From Oscillospiraceae bacterium (lineage in GTDB: Bacteria; Bacillota; Clostridia; Oscillospirales; CAG-272): DNA of 64,000 nt. The first letter of the stretch is position 1; each line of letters starts with the position of its first letter. Position numbers and translations under genes: made by a program. The stretch spans positions 1 to 64,000 of the forward strand of contig SVSS01000005.1 of NCBI GenBank assembly GCA_015064185.1, in the 5' to 3' direction. A model generated the notes under the pieces. The model ran no database searches, had not been told where the DNA came from, and saw only the letters and a list, made by a program, of their open reading frames with translations. Positions 1-9,595 of the stretch are shown here, one piece after another.

Positions 1-126
1 TTCGACATTCGGGAGAGCCGAAAAAGTCAGTGTTTTCAAGGGTTTTCGGCTCTTCTCGAAAATTCTACGCCGAGCGTGGTGATTGAGTCCCGAACGTAGC
101 GCTCTACCAAACTGAGCCACACCTCG
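1..126 (-). pseudogene. Disrupted/partial tRNA-Pro-like gene (5' half through anticodon CGG; 3' half replaced)
   Basis: Minus strand reads CGAGGTGTGGCTCAGTTTGGTAGAGCGCTACGTTCGGGAC (acceptor 5', D-arm, anticodon stem/loop of tRNA-Pro), but the expected CGTAG follows only after 18 extra nt and no matching T-arm/acceptor 3' half is visible before the window edge. Confidence 0.6.
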
Positions 127-305
127 ATATTTAGTTGCAAATTATAAAAAGCTAAACAATGGATGATAGCGAGGCGCTACGCGCTCTTCCTGTTGCCGTT
201 ACCGCATCGCGCTTCGCAAAGGAATTTTGCTCGCGTTCTGCGACGGCTGCCACTTCTTAGCGCTCCCTTTATCTGCCGCAGGCAGCGGTCGCGCACGTCC
301 CCAAG

Positions 306-320
306 CTGAGCCACACCTCG
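306..320 (-). repeat. Second copy of tRNA-Pro 5' end (CGAGGTGTGGCTCAG)
   Basis: Same 15-mer as at 112-126, with similar flanking ATATT. Confidence 0.7.
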
Positions 321-326
321 ATATTT

Positions 327-470
327 GATTTTGTAAAGGAGGGAATATGAAAATGTTGGAACCGCTTTAACTTATGGGGGAAAAGTGGCGGCAAGAACGG
401 CGGTTTTGCGTGCAAATGCCACACGTTTAGTGGGGCAAGGCGTTCTTTTGCGAAACACGGAGTGTTTCAG
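327..470 (+). repeat. tRNA-associated structured element, copy in the Pro locus
   Basis: AAGAACG (393-399)/CGTTCTT (441-447) stem, GAAACAC/GTGTTTC hairpin (452-468), and blocks resembling the elements at the tRNA-Arg and tRNA-Gln(TTG) loci. Confidence 0.6.
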
Positions 471-483
471 GAGCCACACCTCG
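471..483 (-). repeat. Third copy of tRNA-Pro 5' end (CGAGGTGTGGCTC), nearest the promoter
   Basis: Direct repeat of the tRNA-Pro 5' end just downstream of a minus-strand sigma70-like promoter. Confidence 0.7.
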
Positions 484-508
484 ATATGTTCTGAAATATC
501 ACCCAAAC

Positions 509-537
509 AGTTTAGCATATTTTTTAGGGTTTGTCAA
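509..537 (-). promoter_or_regulatory. sigma70-type promoter for the tRNA-Pro locus
   Basis: Minus strand TTGACA (532-537), 17-nt spacer, TAAACT (509-514). Confidence 0.65.
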
Positions 538-606
538 TGCTTTTTTAAAAGAATTAGCGGGAATTTGCGGCCTTCGTAGACAACCATTGGCGTGGGGTTG
601 TTTTTC

Positions 607-635
607 TTGACACATGAGAGGGTGTATGGTATAAT
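607..635 (+). promoter_or_regulatory. Consensus sigma70-type promoter for the rfb-type cluster
   Basis: TTGACA (607-612), 17-nt spacer, TATAAT (630-635). Confidence 0.75.
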
Positions 636-815
636 TTTGAAGAAACCTATATTGTCACGCGTGCGCGCGAACTTTTTAGTGGCACAGGACAGGCCTCTAA
701 ATGGAAAACATGCCGCACAATGCATAATACTGCCAATTTGGGGTAATCTTGTTACTGATAAGCGATCAACGATCGATGATCAACACACGCGAAAGCGAGC
801 GAGGAGTTTGCCCCT

Positions 816-1592
816 ATGAAGGTTGTGATATTGGCGGGTGGGTTTGGCACACGCATCAGTGAGGAATCGCATTTGCGCCCAAAGCCCATGGTCGAGATCG
901 GCGGCATGCCGATCCTTTGGCATATTATGAAGTATTATTCGTCATATGGGTATTACGATTTTATCATTTGTGCAGGGTATAAGCAGAGTGTGATCAAGGA
1001 ATGGTTTGCTGATTATTATATCAATCACAGTGACGTGACCTTTGATTTCAGCACAAAGGAAAAGATCACGGTTCACAATACCTGCTCTGAGCCGTGGCGT
1101 GTTACGGTGGTGGACACGGGTCTTGATACCATGACCGGTGGGCGCATCAAAAAAATACGTGCGTATCTTGAAAATGAGCCCTTTTTTCTCACCTACGGTG
1201 ACGGGGTTTCAAACGTGGATATTGCACAGCAGCTTGCGTTTCATCGCGCGCACGGTAAATATGCCACCATTACTGCCGTGCATCCCGACTCGCGCTTTGG
1301 CGTGTTAGATGCAAAGACCGATCAGGTGCAGGCGTTTCGTGAAAAGAGCGAGGCTGACGTGGACTGGATCAACGGCGGCTTTATGGTGCTTGACCCGAAA
1401 GTGATCGACTATATTGATGACGATGCCACCGTATTTGAGCGCACACCGCTTGAGCGACTTTGCGCCAATGGAGAGCTGATGGCATTTCGCCACCGTGGCT
1501 TTTGGCAATGCATGGATACCATGCGCGACAGGGAAAAGCTGGAGCGGCTTTGGGAAAGCAACAAGGCCCCTTGGAAACGGTGGGCAGATTGA
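816..1592 (+). CDS. rfbF: Glucose-1-phosphate cytidylyltransferase
   Basis: MKVVILAGGFGTRISEESHLRPKPMVEIGGMPILWHIMKYY nucleotidyltransferase signature. Confidence 0.93.
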   Translation: MKVVILAGGFGTRISEESHLRPKPMVEIGGMPILWHIMKYYSSYGYYDFIICAGYKQSVIKEWFADYYINHSDVTFDFSTKEKITVHNTCSEPWRVTVVDTGLDTMTGGRIKKIRAYLENEPFFLTYGDGVSNVDIAQQLAFHRAHGKYATITAVHPDSRFGVLDAKTDQVQAFREKSEADVDWINGGFMVLDPKVIDYIDDDATVFERTPLERLCANGELMAFRHRGFWQCMDTMRDREKLERLWESNKAPWKRWAD

Positions 1593-2662
1593 TGCAATGG
1601 CAAAGTCTTTACCGCGGCAAGCGTGTGCTTGTAACGGGGCACACGGGCTTTAAGGGGGCTTGGCTGTGCCGTGTTTTGCAGCGTATGGGCGCTATTGTGA
1701 CGGGATATGCACTAGAGCCGCCCACAACGCCTGCCCTGTTTTCGCTTTTGAATGCCGCCGACGGAATGCGATCCGTAACGGGGGATATTTGTGATCTTGA
1801 GCATTTGCTCTCTGTCTTTCGGGAAGTAAAGCCCGAAATCGTGCTGCATCTTGCGGCACAGCCCATTGTGCGTGAGGGCTACCGCAACCCAAGAGCGACC
1901 TACCAAACCAATGTAATGGGCACGGTAAATGTGCTGGAATGTATCAGAAAAACAGATACCGTACGCTCTTTTTTAAATGTTACCACCGATAAAGTATATT
2001 TAAACAGGGAATGGGAATGGGGCTACCGTGAATACGAGCCGCTTGACGGATATGACCCTTATTCCAACAGCAAATCCTGCGCGGAGCTTGTGACGCACAG
2101 CTATAAAAATTCCTATTTTGCTGACGGTCGCGTTGCCATATCCACGGCGCGCGCGGGGAACGTGATCGGCGGCGGAGATTTTGCACCAAACCGCATTATA
2201 CCCGACTGTGTGCGTGCGGCAATGGCGCATGAGCCGATCTTGGTGCGAAGCCCTGATGCCATACGGCCCTATCAGCACGTGCTGGAGCCCCTGTTTGTTT
2301 ATTTGATGATCGCGGCACGGCAGCTGGAAGACGGCAAATACGCGGGCTATTATAATGTAGGTCCGGATGAATGTGACTGCTTGACGACAGGGGAGCTCAC
2401 CGAGCTGTTTGTCCGTCAGTGGGGAGAGGGACTTGTGTGGCGTGCATGCGAGCAAAACGGGCCGCATGAGGCGACCCTATTAAGGCTTGATTGCTCCAAG
2501 CTAAAAAAGGTTTTTGTGTGGAAGCCTGTGTGGCATATTACCGAGGCGGTGACAAAAACGGTGGAATGGAGCAAGGCGTGGGCAAAGGGAATTGATGTAG
2601 CGGCGATTACCGATGCCGAGATCGAGGAATACAGTAAGGCACTGAAAGAAAAAATGGAGTGA
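1592..2662 (+). CDS. rfbG: CDP-glucose 4,6-dehydratase
   Basis: SDR motif VLVTGHTGFKGAWL; overlaps the rfbF stop (TGATG); start trimmed from the ORF track to MQWQSLYRG. Confidence 0.92.
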   Translation: MQWQSLYRGKRVLVTGHTGFKGAWLCRVLQRMGAIVTGYALEPPTTPALFSLLNAADGMRSVTGDICDLEHLLSVFREVKPEIVLHLAAQPIVREGYRNPRATYQTNVMGTVNVLECIRKTDTVRSFLNVTTDKVYLNREWEWGYREYEPLDGYDPYSNSKSCAELVTHSYKNSYFADGRVAISTARAGNVIGGGDFAPNRIIPDCVRAAMAHEPILVRSPDAIRPYQHVLEPLFVYLMIAARQLEDGKYAGYYNVGPDECDCLTTGELTELFVRQWGEGLVWRACEQNGPHEATLLRLDCSKLKKVFVWKPVWHITEAVTKTVEWSKAWAKGIDVAAITDAEIEEYSKALKEKME

Positions 2663-2666
2663 GAGT

Positions 2667-4004
2667 ATGCATTTTACGGGAAAGACCGAGCAGGAAGCAA
2701 GGCGTGAGATCCTTGCATTGACAGAGGAATATTGCAACACCTATCACAACAAAGAAAAGTGGCAGGCGGGCGACAGGCTCCCCTATGCCGGGCGCGTGTA
2801 TGATAGCGCTGAAATGGTAAATTTGGTGGATAGCTCTCTGGATTTTTGGCTGACTGCAGGGCGCTATACCCAGCAGTTTGAGCGTGAGCTTGCAAAATAT
2901 CTTGGCATTGACTACTGTACACTTGTCAATTCCGGCTCCTCGGCAAATCTTCTTGCATTTATGACGCTGACCTCGCCCTTGCTTGGCGAGCGAGCCATTC
3001 GTCCCGGGGATGAGGTCATTACCGTGGCGGCGGCGTTCCCCACGACCGTAGCACCGATCGTTCAGTACGGTGCCGTGCCCGTGTTTGTAGACATCACCTT
3101 GCCACAATACAATATTGACGTGCGCCAGCTTGAGGCGGCGCTCTCTCCCAAAACAAAGGCGATCATGGTTGCACATACGCTTGGAAATCCGTTTGATCTC
3201 AAAACGGTACGCAATTTTTGCAACGAATACGAGCTGTGGCTGATTGAGGATAACTGCGACGCGCTTGGCGCCGAATACAATTTTGACGGCACTGTCTATA
3301 AGACGGGAACGGTTGGAGATATTGGCACCAGCAGCTTTTATCCGCCGCACCACATGACGATGGGCGAGGGCGGCGCCGTATATACGCGCGATAAATATTT
3401 AAACAAGATCATGCGGTCCCTGCGCGATTGGGGGAGAGATTGCATCTGTCCGTCGGGTGTTGATAACGCTTGCGGTCATCGCTTTGACCGTCAATACGGG
3501 GATTTGCCGCGCGGCTATGACCATAAATATGTATATTCTCATTTTGGATACAATTTAAAGGCGACCGATATGCAGGCGGCGGTGGGCTGCGCACAGCTCG
3601 AAAAGCTGCCCTCGTTTGTTGCGCGCCGCCAAGAAAATTTTGCGCGCTTGCGCGCGGCGCTTTTGCCTGTGGCGGACAAGCTGATCCTGCCCGAGGCTTG
3701 CCCCAATGCCACACCCTCCTGGTTTGGCTTTTTGCTTACCTGCCGCGAGGGGGTGTCGCGCGAGGCGGTGCTTGCGCATCTTGAAGCAAAGGGTATTCAA
3801 ACACGTATGCTCTTTTCGGGTAATCTTATCAAGCATCCGTGCTTTGACGGTATGCGCCGTGCGGGCAGCGGCTACCGCGTGGTTGGCGATCTTGCACTTA
3901 CCGATACGGTCATGGCAAGCACCTTTTGGGTGGGTGTTTATCCCGGCATGACCGATGATATGATCGATTATATGGCAAACGCCATCATTGAGGCCGTGCA
4001 ATGA
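2667..4004 (+). CDS. rfbH: CDP-4-keto-6-deoxyglucose-3-dehydrase (RfbH-type)
   Basis: DegT/DnrJ/EryC1 aminotransferase-fold protein with RfbH-like sequence; third gene of the rfbFGH order. Confidence 0.9.
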   Translation: MHFTGKTEQEARREILALTEEYCNTYHNKEKWQAGDRLPYAGRVYDSAEMVNLVDSSLDFWLTAGRYTQQFERELAKYLGIDYCTLVNSGSSANLLAFMTLTSPLLGERAIRPGDEVITVAAAFPTTVAPIVQYGAVPVFVDITLPQYNIDVRQLEAALSPKTKAIMVAHTLGNPFDLKTVRNFCNEYELWLIEDNCDALGAEYNFDGTVYKTGTVGDIGTSSFYPPHHMTMGEGGAVYTRDKYLNKIMRSLRDWGRDCICPSGVDNACGHRFDRQYGDLPRGYDHKYVYSHFGYNLKATDMQAAVGCAQLEKLPSFVARRQENFARLRAALLPVADKLILPEACPNATPSWFGFLLTCREGVSREAVLAHLEAKGIQTRMLFSGNLIKHPCFDGMRRAGSGYRVVGDLALTDTVMASTFWVGVYPGMTDDMIDYMANAIIEAVQ

Positions 4005-5245
4005 TCGCGGGGGTACTGAAAAGATACAAGAACCAGATCGGGGATTCGATCTTTAGCCTTGCGGGTCTTGTTATCATGAACGCGGTGGCGCAAATTGTGG
4101 TCTTTCCGCTTTGCGCACGCAGGTTTGGTGAGGTTGGATACGGCAATTTGCAGTATCTTATGGCGTATATCAATGTGCTCACGGTATCGGTAGGCAGTGC
4201 CGCCAATTATGCCCGTATGGTTGCGCCCGCCGAGGAGCGCGTGAAAAACAGCGGTGATTACAATGTTTTTTTGCTGCTTGTCAGCCTTGTGGGTGTGCCG
4301 TTTACCTATCTTGTGCGTCTGTTTGGCGGCGCGCCCATGGACAATGCCACCTATATTTGCTACTGCCTCTTGTTTGTTGCCATGGCATTTCGGTACTATG
4401 CCGATGTTTCCTATAAGATCACGTTGCAGTATCGCCGCTTCTTTTTGTATTATCTGTTTATTGGTATCGGATACGCCATTGGTGCGGTATTGGTATGGAA
4501 AACGGGCATTTGGCCGCTTGGCTTGCTGGTGGGCGAGGCTATGGGTGTGCTTTACGCGTACGGTGGCAGTGCAGTGCTGCGCCGCCGCGCATTTCGCCTT
4601 TCTCCTGCGTGGCGCAAGGCATTTCGCGTGATACTTACCTTTTTCCTCGCCGAGGCTGTGGCAAACCTTATTTTGAATGTCGACCGCATCCTTTTGAAGC
4701 TTTTGCTGGGTGCATCGGCGGTAACGGTCTATTATCTGGCTACCTTGGTGGGCAAAACCATTTCGGTGCTGACAGGGCCACTCAATGGCGTGCTGATTGG
4801 ATACCTTGCCCGTTACGAGGGTAAACTGACGCGCCGCACCATGCGGCTTCTCACACTGGGGAGCCTTGCGGCAATTCTTGTATTTACGCTTGTGTGCTGG
4901 GGAGGGGGATACGTGGCAGTATTTTTGCTGTATCCCGCTGAATTTGATGCGGTAAAGGACTTTTTGCTTGTGGGGAGCCTAGCCCAGGTGGTATATTTTA
5001 TCACAGGTATTTTAATGGTGGTGCTCATTCGCTTTGCGAAAAAGAGTTACCAGATCTTCATCAATGCCATATTTGGCATCAGCTTTTTCGGTCTTGGCAT
5101 TCCCGCTACCTGCCTTTTCGGCTTGTGGGGATTTTCCCTCGCAATGGTTGCCGCGTGCCTGCTTCGCTTTGCGGCGGCAATAGGTCTTGGCTTTAGATGG
5201 GTGCGAAAAAAAGAAAATGACCCCGACGGTATGATCACGGCATAA
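4001..5245 (+). CDS. Polysaccharide flippase (Wzx/MATE-like membrane protein)
   Basis: Multi-TM protein starting with IFSLAGLVIMNAVAQIVVFPLCARRFG; located in glycan cluster. Confidence 0.8.
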   Translation: MIAGVLKRYKNQIGDSIFSLAGLVIMNAVAQIVVFPLCARRFGEVGYGNLQYLMAYINVLTVSVGSAANYARMVAPAEERVKNSGDYNVFLLLVSLVGVPFTYLVRLFGGAPMDNATYICYCLLFVAMAFRYYADVSYKITLQYRRFFLYYLFIGIGYAIGAVLVWKTGIWPLGLLVGEAMGVLYAYGGSAVLRRRAFRLSPAWRKAFRVILTFFLAEAVANLILNVDRILLKLLLGASAVTVYYLATLVGKTISVLTGPLNGVLIGYLARYEGKLTRRTMRLLTLGSLAAILVFTLVCWGGGYVAVFLLYPAEFDAVKDFLLVGSLAQVVYFITGILMVVLIRFAKKSYQIFINAIFGISFFGLGIPATCLFGLWGFSLAMVAACLLRFAAAIGLGFRWVRKKENDPDGMITA

Positions 5246-5258
5246 CCGGAGGAACGGT

Positions 5259-6212
5259 ATGGAAAATGTGCGAAAGCGTATCAGCGTCATGATCCCCACC
5301 TATAACGAGGTGGAAAACGTTGAGCCGCTTTATGAGGCGATTGCGGCGGAGTTCGAGAGGTCGCTGCCTCAGTATGATTACGATATTTTATTCATTGACA
5401 ATGCTTCCCGCGACGGCACGCGCGAAAAGCTGCTGCAGCTCTGCCGCAAAAATAGGCGCGTGCGCGCGATCTTCAACGCGCGAAATTTTGGGCAATTTAA
5501 CTCCCCGTATCACGGAATTTGCGCCACAACGGGGGATTGCACGATCTCGATGTGCGCCGATTTTCAGGATCCAGTGGAAATGATTCCGCGCTTGGTTGCA
5601 AAGTGGGAGGAAGGGTACCGTATTGTTTGTGCGGTAAAGACCAAAAGCAGGGAAAATAAGCTTTTGCGTTTTGCACGCACCTGCTACTATAAGCTTATTC
5701 GCAGAATGTCAGCGGTTGAGCAGATCGAGCATTTTACGGGCTTTGGGCTATATGACCGCAGCTTTGTTGACGTGCTTCGCGCGCTTGACGACCCCACTCC
5801 CTTTTTGCGTGGGATCGTTGCCGAGCTTGGCTTTCGACGCGCCGAGATCCCCTATACGCAAGCCAAACGGCGGGCGGGCAAAACGCATAACAGCTTTTTG
5901 ACACTCTATGATGCGGCAATGCTGAGCTTTACTACCTACACCAAAGCACCGATCCGTTTGCTTGCGGCAATGGGCTGGCTCCTTTTTACCGCCTCGGTTC
6001 TCTTTGGCGGTGCGTTGCTCATTCGCCTGTGGCTTGGCAAGGCGTTTGTCGGTTGGCTATGGCTCTTTCCCGTTTTGCTTTTTTGCACGGCAATGATCAT
6101 GATCTTTCTCGGCATCCTTGGGGAATATCTCCTTACGCTGCGCGCCAAGCTCATGCGCCGTCCACTTGTCATTGAGGAGAAGCGTATCAATTTTGATGAG
6201 CGCGAGGCGTGA
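5259..6212 (+). CDS. Glycosyltransferase family 2 (polyprenyl-phosphate glycosyltransferase-like)
   Basis: SVMIPTYNEVENVEPLYEAI...CADFQDP plus two C-terminal TM helices. Confidence 0.88.
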   Translation: MENVRKRISVMIPTYNEVENVEPLYEAIAAEFERSLPQYDYDILFIDNASRDGTREKLLQLCRKNRRVRAIFNARNFGQFNSPYHGICATTGDCTISMCADFQDPVEMIPRLVAKWEEGYRIVCAVKTKSRENKLLRFARTCYYKLIRRMSAVEQIEHFTGFGLYDRSFVDVLRALDDPTPFLRGIVAELGFRRAEIPYTQAKRRAGKTHNSFLTLYDAAMLSFTTYTKAPIRLLAAMGWLLFTASVLFGGALLIRLWLGKAFVGWLWLFPVLLFCTAMIMIFLGILGEYLLTLRAKLMRRPLVIEEKRINFDEREA

Positions 6213-7042
6213 GGGCAATGATAAAAATGTTTTTTTCGTTGCCCGGTGAGTATCCCCCGGCAGGACTTTTTTCGCGTTGGCATCTGCTATTGCTGCTGGT
6301 AACGGCTTGCTTGATCGCCGCAGGACTCCTGCTGTCGCGCAATATGACGCCTTTGGCGGTGCGCCAAGCAGTGTGCGTTTCAACGGCCTGCCTTTGGGGG
6401 CTTGAGCTTGCCAAGATCCTGTTTGTGCTGCTTGTCAGGGGCTCCCAAAATCCCAATGAGTTTGTGCCGCTGTATTATTGCAGCATCATTTTATACGCAG
6501 GCCTGCTCAGCAGCCTTGGCAGCCCGCTTCTTATGCGTGTTGGTGATGCGTTTATCGCCATGGGCGGGATCGTGGGCGGTGCGGTTTTTTTGCTGATGCC
6601 CACCACCTCGCTGCCGCAATATCCCGCATTTCATTTTATCACGTGGCACAGCTTTTTGTTGCATGGCATCATGGTTTATCTGGGGCTACTGCTACTCGTG
6701 CGCCGCGTATACCGTCCGCGGTTGCGCGATATCCGTTACGTTGCTTCGCTAACAGGCGCGATCTGCGCCTTGGCTTGGTTATTTAATACCGTTTACAACC
6801 GTATTTCGGGTGATCCCATAGCAAATCTTATGTTTATCTCAAGGGATTTTGCGGGAACGCCCGTATCGGTCATCTACCGTTTGTGCGGTCGATTTTTCAC
6901 CCCCGTGATGTGCCTCGGGCAAGCGTTTCTCCCTTTTTTTGTTACGTATGGGGGGATATTGCTTGTTAACAGAGTGCGTCAGCACCTTTGTAGGACCGCC
7001 AAAAGTTCTGAAAGGTGCATGGTGAAAAATCGGGGAAAATGA
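6209..7042 (+). CDS. YwaF/TMEM164-like integral membrane protein
   Basis: Multi-TM; FVPLYYCSIILYAG and HFITWHSFLLHG motifs. Confidence 0.5.
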   Translation: MRAMIKMFFSLPGEYPPAGLFSRWHLLLLLVTACLIAAGLLLSRNMTPLAVRQAVCVSTACLWGLELAKILFVLLVRGSQNPNEFVPLYYCSIILYAGLLSSLGSPLLMRVGDAFIAMGGIVGGAVFLLMPTTSLPQYPAFHFITWHSFLLHGIMVYLGLLLLVRRVYRPRLRDIRYVASLTGAICALAWLFNTVYNRISGDPIANLMFISRDFAGTPVSVIYRLCGRFFTPVMCLGQAFLPFFVTYGGILLVNRVRQHLCRTAKSSERCMVKNRGK

Positions 7043-8403
7043 GGGTTTTTGAATCGATCGTAGGCTTTTTTGAGAGGATACTGTTGCCCTCGTGGGAAGC
7101 AGACCCCTCGCTTAACACAGTAGAAACCGTAGGATTTTATATCACGCTCTGTATTGGCACGCTGTTTACACTTTGCTATGCGTATCAGTTTTTTTATCTG
7201 TTTGCCGCGTGCGTGATAAAGCCGAAAAGATACAAAAGCGCTCCAATGGACAAGCGCTATGCGGTGGTCATTGCCGCGCGGAACGAGGAGCGTGTGCTGC
7301 CGCTGCTGCTTGCAAGCATTAAGGGGCAGACCTATCCTCAATCACACATTGACATTTACGTGGTTGCCGATAATTGTACCGACCGCACCGCCGCCGTGGC
7401 GCGTGAGGTGGGTGCACACGTGTTTGAGCGCCATAATAAGCAAACGGTGGGCAAGGGCTATGCGCTGGCATTTTTGTTTGACCGTATTCGTGAGGGTGTG
7501 GGGCTTTCTGCCTACGACGCGTATTTGTTTTTTGATGCGGATAACGTCCTGCGAGAGGACTTCATCGAGCAGATAAACAAGGCATACGGTGCGGGATATC
7601 GCGTTATCACCTCGTATCGCAACTCTAAAAATTACGGCAAAAATTGGATCAGCGCAGGCTATGCGCTGTGGTTTTTGCGAGAATCGCGCCATTTGCAAAA
7701 TCCGCGCGCCATTCTTGGGTGCAGTGCGGCGATCTCGGGCACGGGCTTTTTGGTGGATGGTGGTATCATTGAGAGAAACGGTGGGTGGAAGCATTTTCTC
7801 CTTACCGAGGATATTGAATTTACCGCGGATTGTATTTTACACGGCGACCGTATTGGCTACTGCCACGCGGCTGAGTTTTTTGATGAGCAGCCCGAAACCT
7901 TTGGGCAATCCTGGCGGCAACGCAAGCGCTGGGCAAAGGGGATGTTTCAAGTGATCCGCCACTATGGCAGGGGGCTTTTGACAGGCGCCGTGCACCTGCG
8001 GTGGTCCTGCTTTGATATGTTGATGAATATAACCCCCGCATTTGTACTTTCCAGCGTGCAGCTGGTCGCCAATACCGTGCTTCTGCTTTTGAATTTTGTG
8101 ATATACGGCACACTGTCGCCAACGCTGTTTAATTGTCTTGCTGAATTTTTGATCTTTGGCTACGGCATCTTCTTTGCGCTTGGCTTGGCGGCGCTCGTTT
8201 GTGAGTGGCGCAGGATCCACTGCGGCAAGGTGCGTGCGGTGGCATTGCTTTTCACCTTTCCGCTGTTTATGCTGACCTATATTCCGATTTCGCTTGCCGC
8301 CTTTTTCTCGCGCCGCGTGGAGTGGAAGCCAATGGAGCATAAGCATGCCATGACCGCCGAGGAAATAGAAAACGCGGGAAGGGTATCAAAAAACAGAAAT
8401 TAA
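7039..8403 (+). CDS. Glycosyltransferase family 2, membrane-bound
   Basis: VVIAARNEERVLPLLLASI, ...FFDADN..., QRKRWAKGM (Q..RW) motif, C-terminal TMs; ATGA overlap with upstream gene. Confidence 0.85.
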   Translation: MRVFESIVGFFERILLPSWEADPSLNTVETVGFYITLCIGTLFTLCYAYQFFYLFAACVIKPKRYKSAPMDKRYAVVIAARNEERVLPLLLASIKGQTYPQSHIDIYVVADNCTDRTAAVAREVGAHVFERHNKQTVGKGYALAFLFDRIREGVGLSAYDAYLFFDADNVLREDFIEQINKAYGAGYRVITSYRNSKNYGKNWISAGYALWFLRESRHLQNPRAILGCSAAISGTGFLVDGGIIERNGGWKHFLLTEDIEFTADCILHGDRIGYCHAAEFFDEQPETFGQSWRQRKRWAKGMFQVIRHYGRGLLTGAVHLRWSCFDMLMNITPAFVLSSVQLVANTVLLLLNFVIYGTLSPTLFNCLAEFLIFGYGIFFALGLAALVCEWRRIHCGKVRAVALLFTFPLFMLTYIPISLAAFFSRRVEWKPMEHKHAMTAEEIENAGRVSKNRN

Positions 8404-8426
8404 CACACAGTTCATAGGAGGACTTT

Positions 8427-8984
8427 ATGAAGGTTTTATTTGCATCGGATATTCACGGCGACCTTTGCGCCGTGACAAAAGTAAGGGATGCCCTTGCAAG
8501 AGAGGGCGCTGAGAGGCTTTATCTGCTTGGCGATCTTCTCTATCACGGTCCGCGCAATCATCTGCCCGAGGGGTATGACCCTAAGGGTGTGATCGCACTG
8601 CTTTCGGACCTAAAGGACTCTATCACTGCCGTGCGCGGCAACTGTGATGCTGAGGTCGATCAAATGGTATTGCCCTTTCCCATTATGGCAGACTATCATG
8701 TGTTGCCGTTAAAATCGGGCGTGGCGTATCTCACACACGGGCATTTGTTTGGCGGCGAGGGGCCAAATCCGCTTGGCGCGCATGACATTTTGATTGAGGG
8801 GCATACCCACATAGCGGGTGTACACCAAACCGCAGGGGGGAACGTGTGTCTGAACCCGGGCTCTGCCTCTATGCCAAAGGGGGGCACGCCTGCCTGTTAC
8901 ATGATCTACGATACCGACAGCGGCGTGTTTACGATCCGTCGCCTCGATGACGGCAGCGACTTTGCAGAGTACATTGCCCAATAA
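8427..8984 (+). CDS. yfcE: YfcE-type metallophosphoesterase
   Basis: MKVLFASDIHGD...LLGDLLYHGPRN...VRGNCD...LTHGHLFG. Confidence 0.88.
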   Translation: MKVLFASDIHGDLCAVTKVRDALAREGAERLYLLGDLLYHGPRNHLPEGYDPKGVIALLSDLKDSITAVRGNCDAEVDQMVLPFPIMADYHVLPLKSGVAYLTHGHLFGGEGPNPLGAHDILIEGHTHIAGVHQTAGGNVCLNPGSASMPKGGTPACYMIYDTDSGVFTIRRLDDGSDFAEYIAQ

Positions 8985-9032
8985 AAAAATACCGCTTTTC
9001 TGCTGCTTTGCAACAGAAAAGCGGTATTTTTT
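8983..9032. terminator. Bidirectional Rho-independent terminator
   Basis: AAAAAAATACCGCTTTTCTG...CAGAAAAGCGGTATTTTTTT. Confidence 0.85.
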
Positions 9033-9043
9033 TAAAAGAAGCC

Positions 9044-9586
9044 TTATTGTACCTTATCCACAAAGGTTCTTTCATAGCACTCAAGCGCCTCGGCGATGAT
9101 CTGTTCTGCCTTTTCGCGATCAAACAGGGTCTTAACGGCGGTCTGCTTGTTCTCAAGCTGCTTGTATACCGAAAAGAAGTGCATGATCTCGTCAAAAATG
9201 TGCGGGGGCATTTCATCGATCGAACGGATCTTGTTGTAGGTAGGATCGGAGAAGGGGATGGCAATGATCTTGTCATCCATTCTGCCGTCGTCAAGCATGC
9301 GCATGACACCAATGGGATACACGCGCACCAGCGTTAAGGGCTGAATGGGTCTTGCGCAGAGCACCAAAACGTCAAGCGGGTCGCCGTCATCGGCAAAGGT
9401 GCGCGGGATAAAGCCATAGTTGGCAGGGTAGTGTGTTGCGGTGTAGAGCACGCGGTCAAGGCGCAAAAGGCCTGTATTCTTATCAAGCTCGTATTTGCAT
9501 TGGCTGTCCTTGGAGATCTCAATAACGGCGGTGAAGTCGGTTGGGGTGATCTCGGCGGGATCCATATCGTGCCAAATATTCATCAC
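9044..9586 (-). CDS. ppa: Inorganic pyrophosphatase (type I)
   Basis: KYELDKNTGLLRLDRVLYTATHYPANYGFIPRTFADDGDPLDVLVL. Confidence 0.93.
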   Translation of the reverse strand: MMNIWHDMDPAEITPTDFTAVIEISKDSQCKYELDKNTGLLRLDRVLYTATHYPANYGFIPRTFADDGDPLDVLVLCARPIQPLTLVRVYPIGVMRMLDDGRMDDKIIAIPFSDPTYNKIRSIDEMPPHIFDEIMHFFSVYKQLENKQTAVKTLFDREKAEQIIAEALECYERTFVDKVQ

Positions 9587-9595
9587 GGTTCTCCT

